Assembly: GCA_027064525.1 (NCBI GenBank)
Contig: JAMOPJ010000045.1
Location: 1 to 64,000, forward strand
Source: Archaeoglobaceae archaeon
GTDB lineage: Archaea; Halobacteriota; Archaeoglobi; Archaeoglobales; Archaeoglobaceae
Reading direction: 5' to 3'
DNA: 64,000 nt
A program made the translations under genes and the position numbers. The notes under the pieces were generated by a model. That model saw only the letters and a program-made list of their open reading frames with translations, searched no databases and was not told where the DNA came from. Positions 37,640-47,210 of this stretch are shown here, one piece after another (position 1 is the first letter of the stretch; each line of letters begins with the position of its first letter).

Positions 37640-38430
37640 ACCTCAATTATGCTCCCACTTCCAACCATTTTAAACCTCTCCCCCACCATTTCCATGAGCA
37701 GAAACTCCGCCTTTAAGCCAGTGCAGTGGCAGGGTGCTATGAACTCAAATTCGAGCTTGCTGACGATTTCTTTAATCTCTTCTGGCTTGTATGCGATCAG
37801 ATGAGTCCCTCCAACTATGAATCTGACCTCATCTCCCGTAACCTCTTCAGCCCACCTGATCGTGTTTCTTAACCCGGAATGACAACATCCGAGCACGAGC
37901 AAAATTCCTTTATCGGTTTTTATCGCCAAGCTCTGGTCATCCTTTATCTCATCTTCCTCTTTCTTTCCTTCTCTGATTATGTATGAGTCTTTAAGCAGTG
38001 CAGTCTCGAACTCTCTCGGAATCTCCCCCAAAGCCCATACTTTCTTCGAAACCTCCACTGGCTCCCTATGCTCTATTATCTCGGCACGATCCTCTATCTG
38101 CTCTCTTCTAAACGGGATCCCGATGTATTCTCCCCTGTAGTATCGGGGAAGAAAGGCGTCGGGATGAGTGTATAGCTTAACACCCTTCTTCAGGAACGGC
38201 ATAAGCCCACCGGTGTGGTCGTAATGTCCGTGGCTGAGAACGATCTTCTTCGGAGTTGGTAAACCAAGCAACTGAAAGTTTTCGAAAGCGATTCCTGTTT
38301 GTCCGGCATCGAAGAGTATCGGCTCATCTGCTTCGATAAGGGCGGAAAATCCCCATTCGGCCTTTAATCCTTGTGGTCTCAACGCTACTACCTTGTTGTC
38401 AACCAAAATCGCAACTCTAACCATACTCAT
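37636..38430 (-). CDS. Metallo-beta-lactamase-fold hydrolase (COG1237 type)
   Basis: This 264-residue MBL-fold protein has the metal motif SHGHYDHTGG, a later GCCHSGLRNTI that supplies another His, and a C-terminal PCHCTG. This subgroup includes proteins linked to 7,8-dihydropterin-6-yl-methyl ribofuranosylaminobenzene phosphate metabolism, which fits with the neighbouring pterin-type cyclo-ligase, but the reaction is inferred. Overlaps of 4 bases on both sides show co-translation. Confidence 0.83.
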   Translation of the reverse strand: MSMVRVAILVDNKVVALRPQGLKAEWGFSALIEADEPILFDAGQTGIAFENFQLLGLPTPKKIVLSHGHYDHTGGLMPFLKKGVKLYTHPDAFLPRYYRGEYIGIPFRREQIEDRAEIIEHREPVEVSKKVWALGEIPREFETALLKDSYIIREGKKEEDEIKDDQSLAIKTDKGILLVLGCCHSGLRNTIRWAEEVTGDEVRFIVGGTHLIAYKPEEIKEIVSKLEFEFIAPCHCTGLKAEFLLMEMVGERFKMVGSGSIIEV

Positions 38431-38864
38431 TCATTATCTAGGCTTTTTAATAAACTTTCGAGCCATTTTATGTATTCATCGGGCAGTCCGTGGTGCTTGG
38501 CTCCCCTTATCATTCTCTCGATACACGATCTATCGGGTTTCAAGCTATCGTTCGTAAACTCCGGCTTTGCGATGTATATCCAAGCTTCCTCTTCTTTTCC
38601 ATTAACGATAACTTTGACAAGCTTTCTGTAATATTTGGGGCTTATGAGATCGAGCTTTCTCAGATCTCTCTCATCGACCTCATAGATCACTCCCCAAACC
38701 CCTTTTCCTCCCTCTCTAACGTTTGGATTTCCCTTTCCCATTCCCTCCTTGTTGAGGACGAGTTCATAGTTCGGCAGAAAAGCGATCTTCGCTTTTGGCA
38801 ATCTCTTGAATATCCTCTTGGCTTTCTCAGGATCCATCAGGGTTCCGTAAACAAAGAGCCACAC
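38427..38864 (-). CDS. Gamma-glutamylcyclotransferase-like (AIG2/GGCT fold) protein
   Basis: This 145-residue protein begins LFVYGTLMDPEKAKRIF, the family fingerprint for the YGTL substrate loop, followed by GVIYEVDERDLRKLD, where the Glu is the expected catalytic acid. It could cleave gamma-glutamyl amines or similar adducts. The ~60 C-terminal residues (DRSCIERMIRGAKHHGLPDEYIKWLESL) resemble the C-terminus of other archaeal GGCTs. Fifth gene after mpgS in the operon. Confidence 0.82.
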   Translation of the reverse strand: MWLFVYGTLMDPEKAKRIFKRLPKAKIAFLPNYELVLNKEGMGKGNPNVREGGKGVWGVIYEVDERDLRKLDLISPKYYRKLVKVIVNGKEEEAWIYIAKPEFTNDSLKPDRSCIERMIRGAKHHGLPDEYIKWLESLLKSLDNE

Positions 38865-38887
38865 TGCTGAGTAGTATTCTGGAAAGC

Positions 38888-39592
38888 TTATATCCGTTCC
38901 GTTTTTAGGATATCCCTAAACGCCTTGGCGTCTTCGAACATGTGAACGTTGTTGAACATCACGTAAACTTCTCTATCCAGACTCTTAACGTAGGATGCAA
39001 GCCACTTAAGCTCTTTCTCGCTGTATTTATGCCTATACATTTGAGTATGGCCATGGAGACGGAAGTAATAGATTTTGCCGTGAACAGGTTTGGAAACGAA
39101 AGGATCCACGACATGAACCAAATCGAGCTCCTCGCAAACCTTCCTTATCGTTTCGATCTTCCATCCCCTTGGTTCAAAAGCAAAAATGAAATCTTTCTCA
39201 ATCGATGAGAAGAACTCGACCATGTTCCTGATATTTTCTTCGGTATCCCTAAAGGACTTCGGAGTTTGGAAGACGATAACCTTTGCCTTCAGAACTTTAG
39301 CTATTTCTTCCGTTATCTCCCAAGCTTCAAAAACCTCTTTGCAAGGTTTGAAAAATCCTGCATTTCTTGGTCTATATCCGAGTCTTCTATATGTGGTTGA
39401 GTTCGGCGGATGTGTTATAATCTGAAAGGCCTTGACGGTGAACTCGAAATCCTTCGGAGCTTCTTTTCTCCACTTTTTCGCAGTAGATAGCTTGGGAGGC
39501 TTATAGAAGGTTTGCTGAACCTCGACAACTTTGAAGTTTTTGTAGTATTCTTCTCTTCTAACCGGAAAGCTGCAACAGCCAATCTTTATCAT
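38888..39592 (-). CDS. DUF72 (YecE-like) TIM-barrel protein
   Basis: This 234-residue protein has the DUF72 pattern: KIGCCSFPVRREEYYKNFKVVEVQQTFY, WRKEAPKDFEFTVKAFQIITHPP, FAFEPRGWK and YFRLHGHTQMYRHKYSEKEL. The fold is a TIM barrel of unknown chemistry, probably sugar- or phosphate-binding. It overlaps the glycerate kinase stop by 4 bases. Confidence 0.87.
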   Translation of the reverse strand: MIKIGCCSFPVRREEYYKNFKVVEVQQTFYKPPKLSTAKKWRKEAPKDFEFTVKAFQIITHPPNSTTYRRLGYRPRNAGFFKPCKEVFEAWEITEEIAKVLKAKVIVFQTPKSFRDTEENIRNMVEFFSSIEKDFIFAFEPRGWKIETIRKVCEELDLVHVVDPFVSKPVHGKIYYFRLHGHTQMYRHKYSEKELKWLASYVKSLDREVYVMFNNVHMFEDAKAFRDILKTERI

Positions 39593-40929
39593 AGAACTAC
39601 TGCTACAACGATCGAGTTGACGTTAGTTCTCGTTGCTCCGGTTATCACGAGCCCCTTAGCAAATTTCAAAGCCACATATGCATTGTGTTCGCTGAGGTAT
39701 TCGTCTATGTCGATTCCTTTACTTTCAAGCACCTCAGCTGTGTAGCTGTCAACTATGCCACCAGCGACTTCGGTTGGCCCATCGGTTCCGTCTGTATCAA
39801 TGGAAGCTATGCAACATCCCCTCAGCTTGACTATCTTCTTCGCAGAGCTCAAAGCCAACTCCTGATTCGGCCCACCTTTCCCAGCATTTCCTGATATCGT
39901 AACGGTGGTTTCCCCTCCGAATATCAGCACAACAGGTCTTTCGAAAGGTCTTCCGTTCTTCCAAATCTCTTGGACTATAGAGGCTATCACAGTTCCCGCG
40001 TGCTTTGCCTCACCTTCGAGCGTGGATGTGATCACATGGGCGGGATATCCCAACTCACTTGCCTTCTCCATCGCGAACTCGCAGACTTTACCCATCCCGC
40101 AGATCAGGAAGTTGTGAACGTTGCTGAGATCTTCCTTAAGCGTTTCTTCTCTTTTACCTTCCATTCCAAGCTCTATGTGCCTTCTGACCGATTCGGGAAC
40201 AGCATCCCATAACCTGTGCAACTTCAAAACTCTGAACGCATCTTCAAATGTCGTGGGATCTCTGACGGTTATGCCGGAAGCTATTACCTCCAAGTTGTCC
40301 CCCACAACGTCGGAGATTATGAGCGCTAAGACAGTTCCCCTCACATTCTTGACGAACTTCCCACCCTTAACCCTCGATATGTGCTTTCTGACCGTATTTA
40401 TTTCATGGATTTTTGCCCCGCTCTTGAGCAGTAGCTCGTTCGTTCTTATCTTGTCCTCGAGGCTTATTCCGTCTTCTGGCATGACGAAGAGGGCGGAACC
40501 ACCTCCAGAAATTAGAACAATCAGAAGATCGTTCTTTCCAACCTTCTTGGCGATTTCAAGCCCTCTCTTAGCTCCTCTAACGGAATTCTCGTCTGGAATC
40601 GGATGTCCCGCCTCTATCACATCCATTCTGCTCAAAGGCATTGAATATCCGTATTTGGTTACCGCAACACCCTCCTTTATTCTATCTCCCAGCAAATCTT
40701 CTATGGCTTTGGCCATCGGACAAGCTGCCTTTCCAATCGCAACGACGTAAATGTTCTCAGCCTCGAACTCCCTTTCTTCAACGATTATTTTCGAATTCTC
40801 AAGTCTAATCGACTCCCTCACGATTCTATAGGGATCAGCCTTTTTTATCGCATGCTCTACGATCTTCAGAGCGACATCTTTAGCTTCAACGTCTCCACAA
40901 CTCAGAATTTCGTCTCTGTTCTTTATCAT
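39589..40929 (-). CDS. gck: Glycerate 2-kinase (MOFRL family)
   Basis: This 446-residue glycerate kinase forms 2-phosphoglycerate from D-glycerate and ATP. Visible are VVAIGKAACPMAKAIED, VTKYGYSMPLSRMDVIEAGHPIPDENSVRGAK, the Gly-Ser loop LISGGGSALFVMPEDGI and the MOFRL domain with IFGGETTVTISGNAGKGGPNQELALSSA and ASIDTDGTDGPTEVAGG. Its ATG follows the mannosidase stop without any gap. In this operon it would recycle glycerate released from mannosylglycerate into glycolysis. Confidence 0.93.
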   Translation of the reverse strand: MIKNRDEILSCGDVEAKDVALKIVEHAIKKADPYRIVRESIRLENSKIIVEEREFEAENIYVVAIGKAACPMAKAIEDLLGDRIKEGVAVTKYGYSMPLSRMDVIEAGHPIPDENSVRGAKRGLEIAKKVGKNDLLIVLISGGGSALFVMPEDGISLEDKIRTNELLLKSGAKIHEINTVRKHISRVKGGKFVKNVRGTVLALIISDVVGDNLEVIASGITVRDPTTFEDAFRVLKLHRLWDAVPESVRRHIELGMEGKREETLKEDLSNVHNFLICGMGKVCEFAMEKASELGYPAHVITSTLEGEAKHAGTVIASIVQEIWKNGRPFERPVVLIFGGETTVTISGNAGKGGPNQELALSSAKKIVKLRGCCIASIDTDGTDGPTEVAGGIVDSYTAEVLESKGIDIDEYLSEHNAYVALKFAKGLVITGATRTNVNSIVVAVVL

Positions 40930-43506
40930 TCATATCCCCTTCAGACTAACTCTCAGCGTGACTATCTCGAACGGGTTTATCTCGAATCTAATCTTATTCC
41001 TTTCTATTTCAACATCCTTGTCGAACTCCTCATCGAACTCTTCAAGAAGATTGACAACTCTGACAGCCTCTACATCTCTGAAGAACTCTATTTCTGCTTC
41101 TGCCCTTTCTCCAGTTGCTTCGTAAACCCTAACTATTATGTCATCTCCATCCTCAGCCTTCTTCAATGCTGTAAGTATGACATTGTCCGGTTTAACCCTG
41201 AGGAAAGACCTCGAAGGTCTGAGCTTTCTGTCAGGAGGTATCTGTAAGGCTATGAGATCATAGTTAAACTCGTAACCCATCTTGTAAGATTTTGCATCCT
41301 TCCAGTTCCCTTCGTGCGGATAGACCGAATATTTAAACGTGTATCTCTTGTTCAGCTCCATGGCATCGTAAACCGGAATTACAGGACCTTCTTTGCCGTG
41401 AGATAGGAGATCGACCGATCTCAGCAGAGTTATGTATATGTATCCATCCCTAACCTCATTCTCTGGAGTTCCCCTGTTCATTACTGTCACTCCATAATGC
41501 TGGTTGCTGTAATCGATCCACCTCAAGGATGGATACACGCCAGAAGGTTTCTCTACCCATCCCTCTGGATTGAAGTAATACATGTCCGTCTTCCTTTTTA
41601 TGGCTCCAAACTGCATGTCGCACGTGTATTCCTTCTCCCTAATGTTCGTCTTGAACCTGACCCTTATCCTCGTCCTTGGATGCTTGTTCTCTACAGTTGT
41701 TATGAAGTCGATCCTCGGTAGATCTCTATAGATTATAATCTTCTTGATGAACGTGACGTAGTTGTGCTTCCATATTACGGGCTTCCACTTCTCGGTGAGC
41801 CTGTAAGGCCATATGAGTGAGTAATATTTCGTCTCAACTGTTATGATAACTCTAAGCGGAGTATCCTCAACTGTCAAGTTATCAACCTTGAATCGGCCGA
41901 ATCTTATCCCTTCTCCACCTTCAGCCTTAACCGGCATCTCTATGTCTTCATAGTGGTGATAGAGATCTCCAGCCTCGCTGTCAACTACCATTTCATTTCC
42001 TTCGTAGAGGAGAACATCGTCACCTCTGCTGACCATTATTATACCATTCTCAGGATTGAAGTTGATTCGGAAGAATTTGTTATTGATAACCGTAGAACTC
42101 CTTATCAGGAATCTGTCCGTGTTCTCTATTGGCTCCCTCTCTATAATCTTATAAACTTTGTAGCCCAATGCTGGAACCTTGGCTACGAATCCTATCCTCG
42201 CATGTCCTATGGAGCCGTCGTAGTATCTGCTGATCTTTATTATCTCGACCTTTCTCTCCTCATCCCCGCACTTCACACCCTTTATGTCGTAGATGTAACC
42301 TCTGTCGAAGCTGAGATCCACTTCCACCCAATTCTCAACATCCCAAGAAAGCGGGTTGAACACGACGATATCTCCAGCCATCGATTCGTTGGAATCGTAG
42401 TCGAGAATTGTCTTTAGAATGTCCTCCATGAGATGCGGAATCTTCATCCTGAGGAAGTCTATGTTGTATCTGACCTCCGTGTAACCCTCATCCGCTCCAG
42501 TTCCTGGAAGTATATCGTGGAATGCGTTAAAGAGTATCTTCTTCCAACAGTTTGCAAGTTCCTCCTTGTGATATTGGCCAGTTAGAAGACTGCAGATTGT
42601 ATCGAACCTCTCAAGTGTCAGCAGGTCGCACTCCAACTTTCTCAAGCTCAGCTTGATCCAGATCCTGCTTGAGGCGGTATCAGGAAATACTGGTGAATAT
42701 CTTCCACAATACATCTCCCCCCTTCTGACAGGTAAATTGTCTGCAAACTTCTCGATCTCCTTAAAGAACTCCGATGGCATGGCTATCTTCATGATTGATC
42801 CTTCGTGTGTCTTGTTCCACCTCTTGACAGCTTCAACGATCTCCTCTTGAGGGGGTGTGGATCCACTGCCAGAAGGCATTAGGATGTGGTTTGAAAAAGC
42901 ACACTCCTTCAAAAAGTTGTAGCTCTCCTCCCACTTGTCGATGTAAAGTCCGGCTCGATAACCTAAGGGAAAGACGTGGGCTATTATTCTCGTTCCATCC
43001 AACCCTTCCCAGATGAATTCGGAAGGTTTTATCTCGGGACAACCTCTCCTGAAGGCCACGTATTTATACCCACTCTTTCTGTAGATCTGAGGGAGCTGAG
43101 CGTTTAAACCGAAGCTATCAGCCTGCCACATCACCTCTACATCTTTCCCAAACTTTTGCCTGATATACCTCTTCCCAACCAAAATCTCCCTAACGAGAGT
43201 TTCCTCTTGGGGGAGCATCGTATCCGCCATAAGATACTCCCCATCCGCAATCTCAATCCTACCCTCCCTCACAAACCTCTTAATCTTCTCAAAGAGATCT
43301 GGATACCTACTCTCTATCTCCTCAAGCAGAAAAGCCTGTTCGATGAGGAACTTGTAATCGTCGAACTCCTCAAGTATCTCAATGACCTTCTTTAATATAA
43401 AATCTATATTTATATAGAAGTAATCCTCTTTGGTGAATACCCAGACTGCGTCGTAGTGTGTGTGCGGAACTATGTATATCACGTCCTTTTCATTCGAGCC
43501 GGGCAT
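40930..43506 (-). CDS. GH38 alpha-mannosidase, probable mannosylglycerate hydrolase
   Basis: This enzyme has 858 residues from ATG 43506, which has the ribosome site GGTGATC. GH38 features: zinc ligands H15, H17 and D19 in VPHTHYDAVWV, the probable nucleophile D130 in MWQADSFGLNAQLPQIY, the FRRGCPEIKPSEF loop, and FNAFHDILPGTGADEGYTE with another zinc His. The C-terminal ~450 residues are the beta-sandwich part of the family. GH38 includes bacterial MngB, which hydrolyses mannosylglycerate derivatives. Position between mpgP and glycerate kinase suggests that substrate; oligomannose trimming is the alternative. Confidence 0.88.
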   Translation of the reverse strand: MPGSNEKDVIYIVPHTHYDAVWVFTKEDYFYINIDFILKKVIEILEEFDDYKFLIEQAFLLEEIESRYPDLFEKIKRFVREGRIEIADGEYLMADTMLPQEETLVREILVGKRYIRQKFGKDVEVMWQADSFGLNAQLPQIYRKSGYKYVAFRRGCPEIKPSEFIWEGLDGTRIIAHVFPLGYRAGLYIDKWEESYNFLKECAFSNHILMPSGSGSTPPQEEIVEAVKRWNKTHEGSIMKIAMPSEFFKEIEKFADNLPVRRGEMYCGRYSPVFPDTASSRIWIKLSLRKLECDLLTLERFDTICSLLTGQYHKEELANCWKKILFNAFHDILPGTGADEGYTEVRYNIDFLRMKIPHLMEDILKTILDYDSNESMAGDIVVFNPLSWDVENWVEVDLSFDRGYIYDIKGVKCGDEERKVEIIKISRYYDGSIGHARIGFVAKVPALGYKVYKIIEREPIENTDRFLIRSSTVINNKFFRINFNPENGIIMVSRGDDVLLYEGNEMVVDSEAGDLYHHYEDIEMPVKAEGGEGIRFGRFKVDNLTVEDTPLRVIITVETKYYSLIWPYRLTEKWKPVIWKHNYVTFIKKIIIYRDLPRIDFITTVENKHPRTRIRVRFKTNIREKEYTCDMQFGAIKRKTDMYYFNPEGWVEKPSGVYPSLRWIDYSNQHYGVTVMNRGTPENEVRDGYIYITLLRSVDLLSHGKEGPVIPVYDAMELNKRYTFKYSVYPHEGNWKDAKSYKMGYEFNYDLIALQIPPDRKLRPSRSFLRVKPDNVILTALKKAEDGDDIIVRVYEATGERAEAEIEFFRDVEAVRVVNLLEEFDEEFDKDVEIERNKIRFEINPFEIVTLRVSLKGI

Positions 43507-43510
43507 AAGA

Positions 43511-44287
43511 TCACCCGAAAACGAACCTCTCAACAACCTCAACCCAACCTACAGTCGCTATTCCATCCGCTTTATAAAGATTTTTAATATTAACATTCGC
43601 CCAGCAGTCTGGGTTCTTCACCAAAGCTGGAATATCAACAGCTCTGAGCATCGGTTCATCCGTGTAGGAATTTCCGATTCCTATGGTTATTACGTCACTA
43701 TACCTCTCTCTGTAAAGATCTGTAAGAATTCTGACTGCTTTCCCCTTATCGGCGTCCTTACCATAGACATGGATAAACCTTCCCCCTACAACGACGTTGA
43801 ATTTTTTCTTGAGCTCTTCTATCGCCTTCTCCTCTGCAAAAACAACGGTTTCGCTGAATTCCCTCATCTTCGCAAGTTTTGCAAGTTCCAAGCTTAGGCC
43901 GGTAATCTTCGCAACATCCTCAACGCTCATGAAGTGGTAACTCTCTATCCTATACATCTTCCTCAACTTCCCGATCTCCTTTATTATTTCATCATATCCA
44001 ACTCCCAAAACTATGACCTCATAGTTATTCCTAGGCTCTCCACACCTCCTCTTGAAGTATCCCTCTGGAATATATATTGCGGAACCGTCCTCGACGATGA
44101 AAGGATCATGAATCCCCATTTTCTCCCTGAAAATCTCTTGCTCTGCTTTCGTTTTTGCCGAACAGAAAACTATTGGAATTTTATGTTTCTTAAGCTTCTC
44201 TATCGTAGGTTTCGCATAATCAAAAGAGTAATTCTCATCTAAGAGAGTTCCGTCCAAATCCGTGAAGATGATGAATTTGCTCATCAC
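43511..44287 (-). CDS. mpgP: Mannosyl-3-phosphoglycerate phosphatase
   Basis: This 258-residue HAD phosphatase (Cof/MpgP subfamily) has DLDGTLLDENYSF (nucleophile Asp), FCSAKTKAEQE, the MpgP-type GIHDPFIVEDGSAIYIP, the Lys motif GKDADKGKAVRILTDLY and the acidic motif TIGIGNSYTDEPMLR. It removes phosphate from mannosyl-3-phosphoglycerate to give mannosylglycerate, a thermoprotective solute. It lies 14 bases after mpgS and 4 bases before the mannosidase. Confidence 0.93.
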   Translation of the reverse strand: MMSKFIIFTDLDGTLLDENYSFDYAKPTIEKLKKHKIPIVFCSAKTKAEQEIFREKMGIHDPFIVEDGSAIYIPEGYFKRRCGEPRNNYEVIVLGVGYDEIIKEIGKLRKMYRIESYHFMSVEDVAKITGLSLELAKLAKMREFSETVVFAEEKAIEELKKKFNVVVGGRFIHVYGKDADKGKAVRILTDLYRERYSDVITIGIGNSYTDEPMLRAVDIPALVKNPDCWANVNIKNLYKADGIATVGWVEVVERFVFG

Positions 44288-44301
44288 TATTATTAATATG
44301 A

Positions 44302-45471
44302 TTACCCATATATTATAAGGGTTTCGGAATATTCATCTAAGAGTTTGCGGAATTCATTTATATCAATTAAATTTATCGGAGGCATAGTTTCATTCTTTTT
44401 GATTTCTGTCTTTCTTTTTATCACACCATTCCTCTTAAGTTCCTCAGCTATTTCGTTTCTGAGCTTATCGTTCGAGAGCTTGCTGTGGTATATAGTTGCC
44501 AAAGACTGCAGAAGCATCTCCTTTATGTGCTCATCGCCCTTCTCCTCGTGGATGTGCGGGTTGAGAGTTTCGATCTGATAAATCTCTATTCCAGATGTAA
44601 CAGCCTCTTTGAACTTAGTTTCGCCCTTCCAAAACTCTTCAAAGAGATAAACGAACTGGTAGGGCTCAATTGAGTAGCCTGTGGAGAACGCCATAATTTC
44701 GGCGAGTTTCATCGTCATCGCATGCTCACCAGCGTTTCCAGTTTTGATTATGTTCGTCTCAAATCCGGTTTGAACAGCTAAGAGCATGTTGAGGTATTTG
44801 TTCGTGATCTCGCTCACCCTTCCCCACTTCTTGAAGTATAGCCTATCTTCGATGACCTTCGGTTTATATCTCCAGTGAAGTCTCACCATCGAGTATGGAG
44901 TGTTTGAGATACTAAGTCCGGCACAGTATAGCCTAACGTATTCGTTTACCGAGCATGGGATATAGTTGTCTGCATCGACAAAACCGACATAATCGCTACT
45001 AAGCATCTTGGCAAGGATCAAACCGATGATCATCCCCTCAGCCTTACCACTTCTAACAAAACCGGTTTCATCCAAAATATGCTCGTAACCAACCTCCTTA
45101 AAAGCTATACCCAAACCAGGATCCTTCTGATGAATGAGTGCTACGGGATGTTTCGTAACTCTATAAAAATCGGAAACAAGATCCCTCTCCATCTTGAATA
45201 TATCCTTCTCTCCTCTTTGACTGTTCGAAACAACGACAATCTTGCATCCCAGTGGAATTGATCTAAGAACACCATCGAGTAAATGCATTTTCTCATCCTT
45301 TATCGGAACGACGATGGTCATCCTGTGCAGTATCTCATCCATCTCTTCTTTCGAAAATCCTCGGAGTAATTCTGAATGAACTTCCTCAGATTCAAGTTTC
45401 AGGACTCTCTGGACTTCGTGGATCTTAATACATCCAAATATCTCCACATGTTTGGGAAGTTCGATGAGCAT
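44302..45471 (-). CDS. mpgS: Mannosyl-3-phosphoglycerate synthase (GT55)
   Basis: This 389-residue glycosyltransferase joins GDP-mannose and 3-phosphoglycerate. Family features are VVPIKDEKMHLLDGVLRSIP, VVVSNSQRGEKDIF, ALIHQKDPGLGIAFKEVGY, the metal-binding FVDADNYIPCSVNEY, HWRYKPK and TGNAGEHAMTMKLAE. First gene of an eight-gene operon, with its own TATA box 26 bases upstream, back to back with the argS promoter. Length matches archaeal homologues. Confidence 0.94.
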   Translation of the reverse strand: MLIELPKHVEIFGCIKIHEVQRVLKLESEEVHSELLRGFSKEEMDEILHRMTIVVPIKDEKMHLLDGVLRSIPLGCKIVVVSNSQRGEKDIFKMERDLVSDFYRVTKHPVALIHQKDPGLGIAFKEVGYEHILDETGFVRSGKAEGMIIGLILAKMLSSDYVGFVDADNYIPCSVNEYVRLYCAGLSISNTPYSMVRLHWRYKPKVIEDRLYFKKWGRVSEITNKYLNMLLAVQTGFETNIIKTGNAGEHAMTMKLAEIMAFSTGYSIEPYQFVYLFEEFWKGETKFKEAVTSGIEIYQIETLNPHIHEEKGDEHIKEMLLQSLATIYHSKLSNDKLRNEIAEELKRNGVIKRKTEIKKNETMPPINLIDINEFRKLLDEYSETLIIYG

Positions 45472-45490
45472 TAACCAAATTTTAAATTGG

Positions 45491-45534
45491 GGATATATAA
45501 AGGTTAGGACATCTTTCCGAGGATAATAATTTAA
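45491..45534. promoter_or_regulatory. Divergent promoters of mpgS and argS
   Basis: On the minus strand CCTTTATATATCC (45503-45491) is centred 26 bases before the mpgS ATG. On the plus strand ATAATAATTTAA (about 45523-45534) is centred 28 bases before the argS ATG. The two boxes are only some 20 bases apart, so a single regulator could affect both. Confidence 0.55.
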
Positions 45535-45556
45535 GCCCCCCTTTCAATCTGCAAAT

Positions 45557-47209
45557 ATGTTTCTGAGGTTTAAGAAGGAAGTTTTGAAGATGCTTAAGGT
45601 CGATGAAAGGTTTGTTAAGGAAAGCGATCACGCTGATTTGGCCTGCACCATAGCGTTTAAACTCGCAAAAGAGCAGAAAAGGAGTCCGCAAGAGATAGCT
45701 GAGGAGTTAGTTGCGGAACTTGAGCCGAGAGAATACGTTGGTAGCATTGAGGTCGTAAATGGATATATAAACTTCTTTGTTAGCGAGGAGTTCTTGGAGG
45801 ATACGATCGATCTCATACTCGATCAGGATTACGACTACGGATCACCGAGGCTTAAAGGGGAGGTTTTAGTTGAGCACACATCCGCCAATCCGGATGGCCC
45901 TCTGCACATAGGACACATCAGAAATTCGATAATTGGTGATACTATCGCGAGGATAATGAAGAAGGCCGGCTTAAATGTTAGAACTCAATACTACGTCAAC
46001 GACATGGGCAGGCAGATTGCCATAACAGCCTTAGGCTACAGGAGATTCGGAATAGACGAATCGAAGAAGCCAGATCATGCTGTGGTTGAAGCTTACATAA
46101 AGATGAACAAGGAGCTTGAGAGGAATCCTGAGCTTGAGAGAGAAGTTGAAGATCTCATGATCAGATATGAGCGGGGAGATGAAGAGGCAATCGAGCTGTT
46201 CAGAGAAGTGGTGGAGCTAGCGCTTGAGGGGATTAAGGAGACGTTGCAGAGGCTCAACGTTCAGCACGATGAATTCGTATGGGAGTCGGAATTCATAAGG
46301 AATGGCTATGTCGATAGAATTCTAAAGATGCTCGATGAAAAGGGATTGCTGAAGAAGGACGGGGCTTGGATGATAGATTTGAGCGATTTAGGCTATGAAA
46401 AGCCCGTAGTGGTCAGAAGAGAGAACGGCACAACCCTCTACGTTACGAGGGATCTCGCGTATCACCTCTGGAAGAACGAAAACTTTGAGCGATTTATAAA
46501 CGTGCTTGGAGCGGATCACAAACTCATAGGAAAGCAGTTGCAGGATATACTGAAGTTACTTGGATTGAAACCACCGGAGATCGTCTTCTTCGAGTTCGTT
46601 TCGTTGCCGGAAGGTTCGATGAGCACGAGAAAGGGCAAGTTCATCTCAGCGGACGAACTCATAGAGAAGGTCTACGAAGAAGCAAGGAAGATTGTGGAGG
46701 GAAGAGAGGAGTTGAGCGATGAGGAGAAGGATCATATAGCCAAGGCAGTAGCTGTCGGAGCCTTAAGGTTCGACTTCGTAAAGATCGCTCCGGAGAAGCC
46801 GATGGTGTTCGACTGGCAGAAGGCTTTGGATTTCGAAAGGCAAACAGCAAGCTACATACAATACAGCCATGCAAGGTGTTGCTCCATTTTGAGAAAAGCA
46901 GTTGAGAGTGGGATGCCAGATTTGGACTTCAGGGGAGATCTTTGCACGCCCTTGGAGAGGAAGCTGGTTGTCCTGCTCTCAAAGTTCTCCTACATCGTGC
47001 TCAGAGTTGTGAACGAGCTCAAGCCGAACATCTTTGCAGACTACCTTCTCAAAGTTGCGAACACATTCAACGACTTCTATAGGGATCATCCTGTCCTTAA
47101 AGCTGAGAGCGAGCTTAGGATGCACAGACTCGCAATAGTGGATGCGACGAGGATAGTCCTTAGAAACGGGCTCGAACTTTTGGGAATCGAGCCGTTGGAA
47201 AGGATGTAA
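45557..47209 (+). CDS. argS: Arginyl-tRNA synthetase
   Basis: This 550-residue class I synthetase has an N-terminal Add-1 domain, then VEHTSANPDGPLHIGHIRNSIIGD (HIGH motif), YYVNDMGRQIA, YVTRDLAYHLWK and VLGADHKLIGKQ. The KMSKS loop is the divergent SMSTRKGKF, as in many ArgRS. The C-terminal anticodon-binding domain ends LRMHRLAIVDATRIVLRNGLELLGIEPLERM. It is followed after one base by a hydrogenase maturation protease gene. Confidence 0.96.
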   Translation: MFLRFKKEVLKMLKVDERFVKESDHADLACTIAFKLAKEQKRSPQEIAEELVAELEPREYVGSIEVVNGYINFFVSEEFLEDTIDLILDQDYDYGSPRLKGEVLVEHTSANPDGPLHIGHIRNSIIGDTIARIMKKAGLNVRTQYYVNDMGRQIAITALGYRRFGIDESKKPDHAVVEAYIKMNKELERNPELEREVEDLMIRYERGDEEAIELFREVVELALEGIKETLQRLNVQHDEFVWESEFIRNGYVDRILKMLDEKGLLKKDGAWMIDLSDLGYEKPVVVRRENGTTLYVTRDLAYHLWKNENFERFINVLGADHKLIGKQLQDILKLLGLKPPEIVFFEFVSLPEGSMSTRKGKFISADELIEKVYEEARKIVEGREELSDEEKDHIAKAVAVGALRFDFVKIAPEKPMVFDWQKALDFERQTASYIQYSHARCCSILRKAVESGMPDLDFRGDLCTPLERKLVVLLSKFSYIVLRVVNELKPNIFADYLLKVANTFNDFYRDHPVLKAESELRMHRLAIVDATRIVLRNGLELLGIEPLERM

Positions 47210-47210
47210 G

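Noticed and set aside
40121-40750. 209-codon plus-strand frame
   Set aside because: It is the shadow of glycerate 2-kinase, whose motifs are complete on the other strand.
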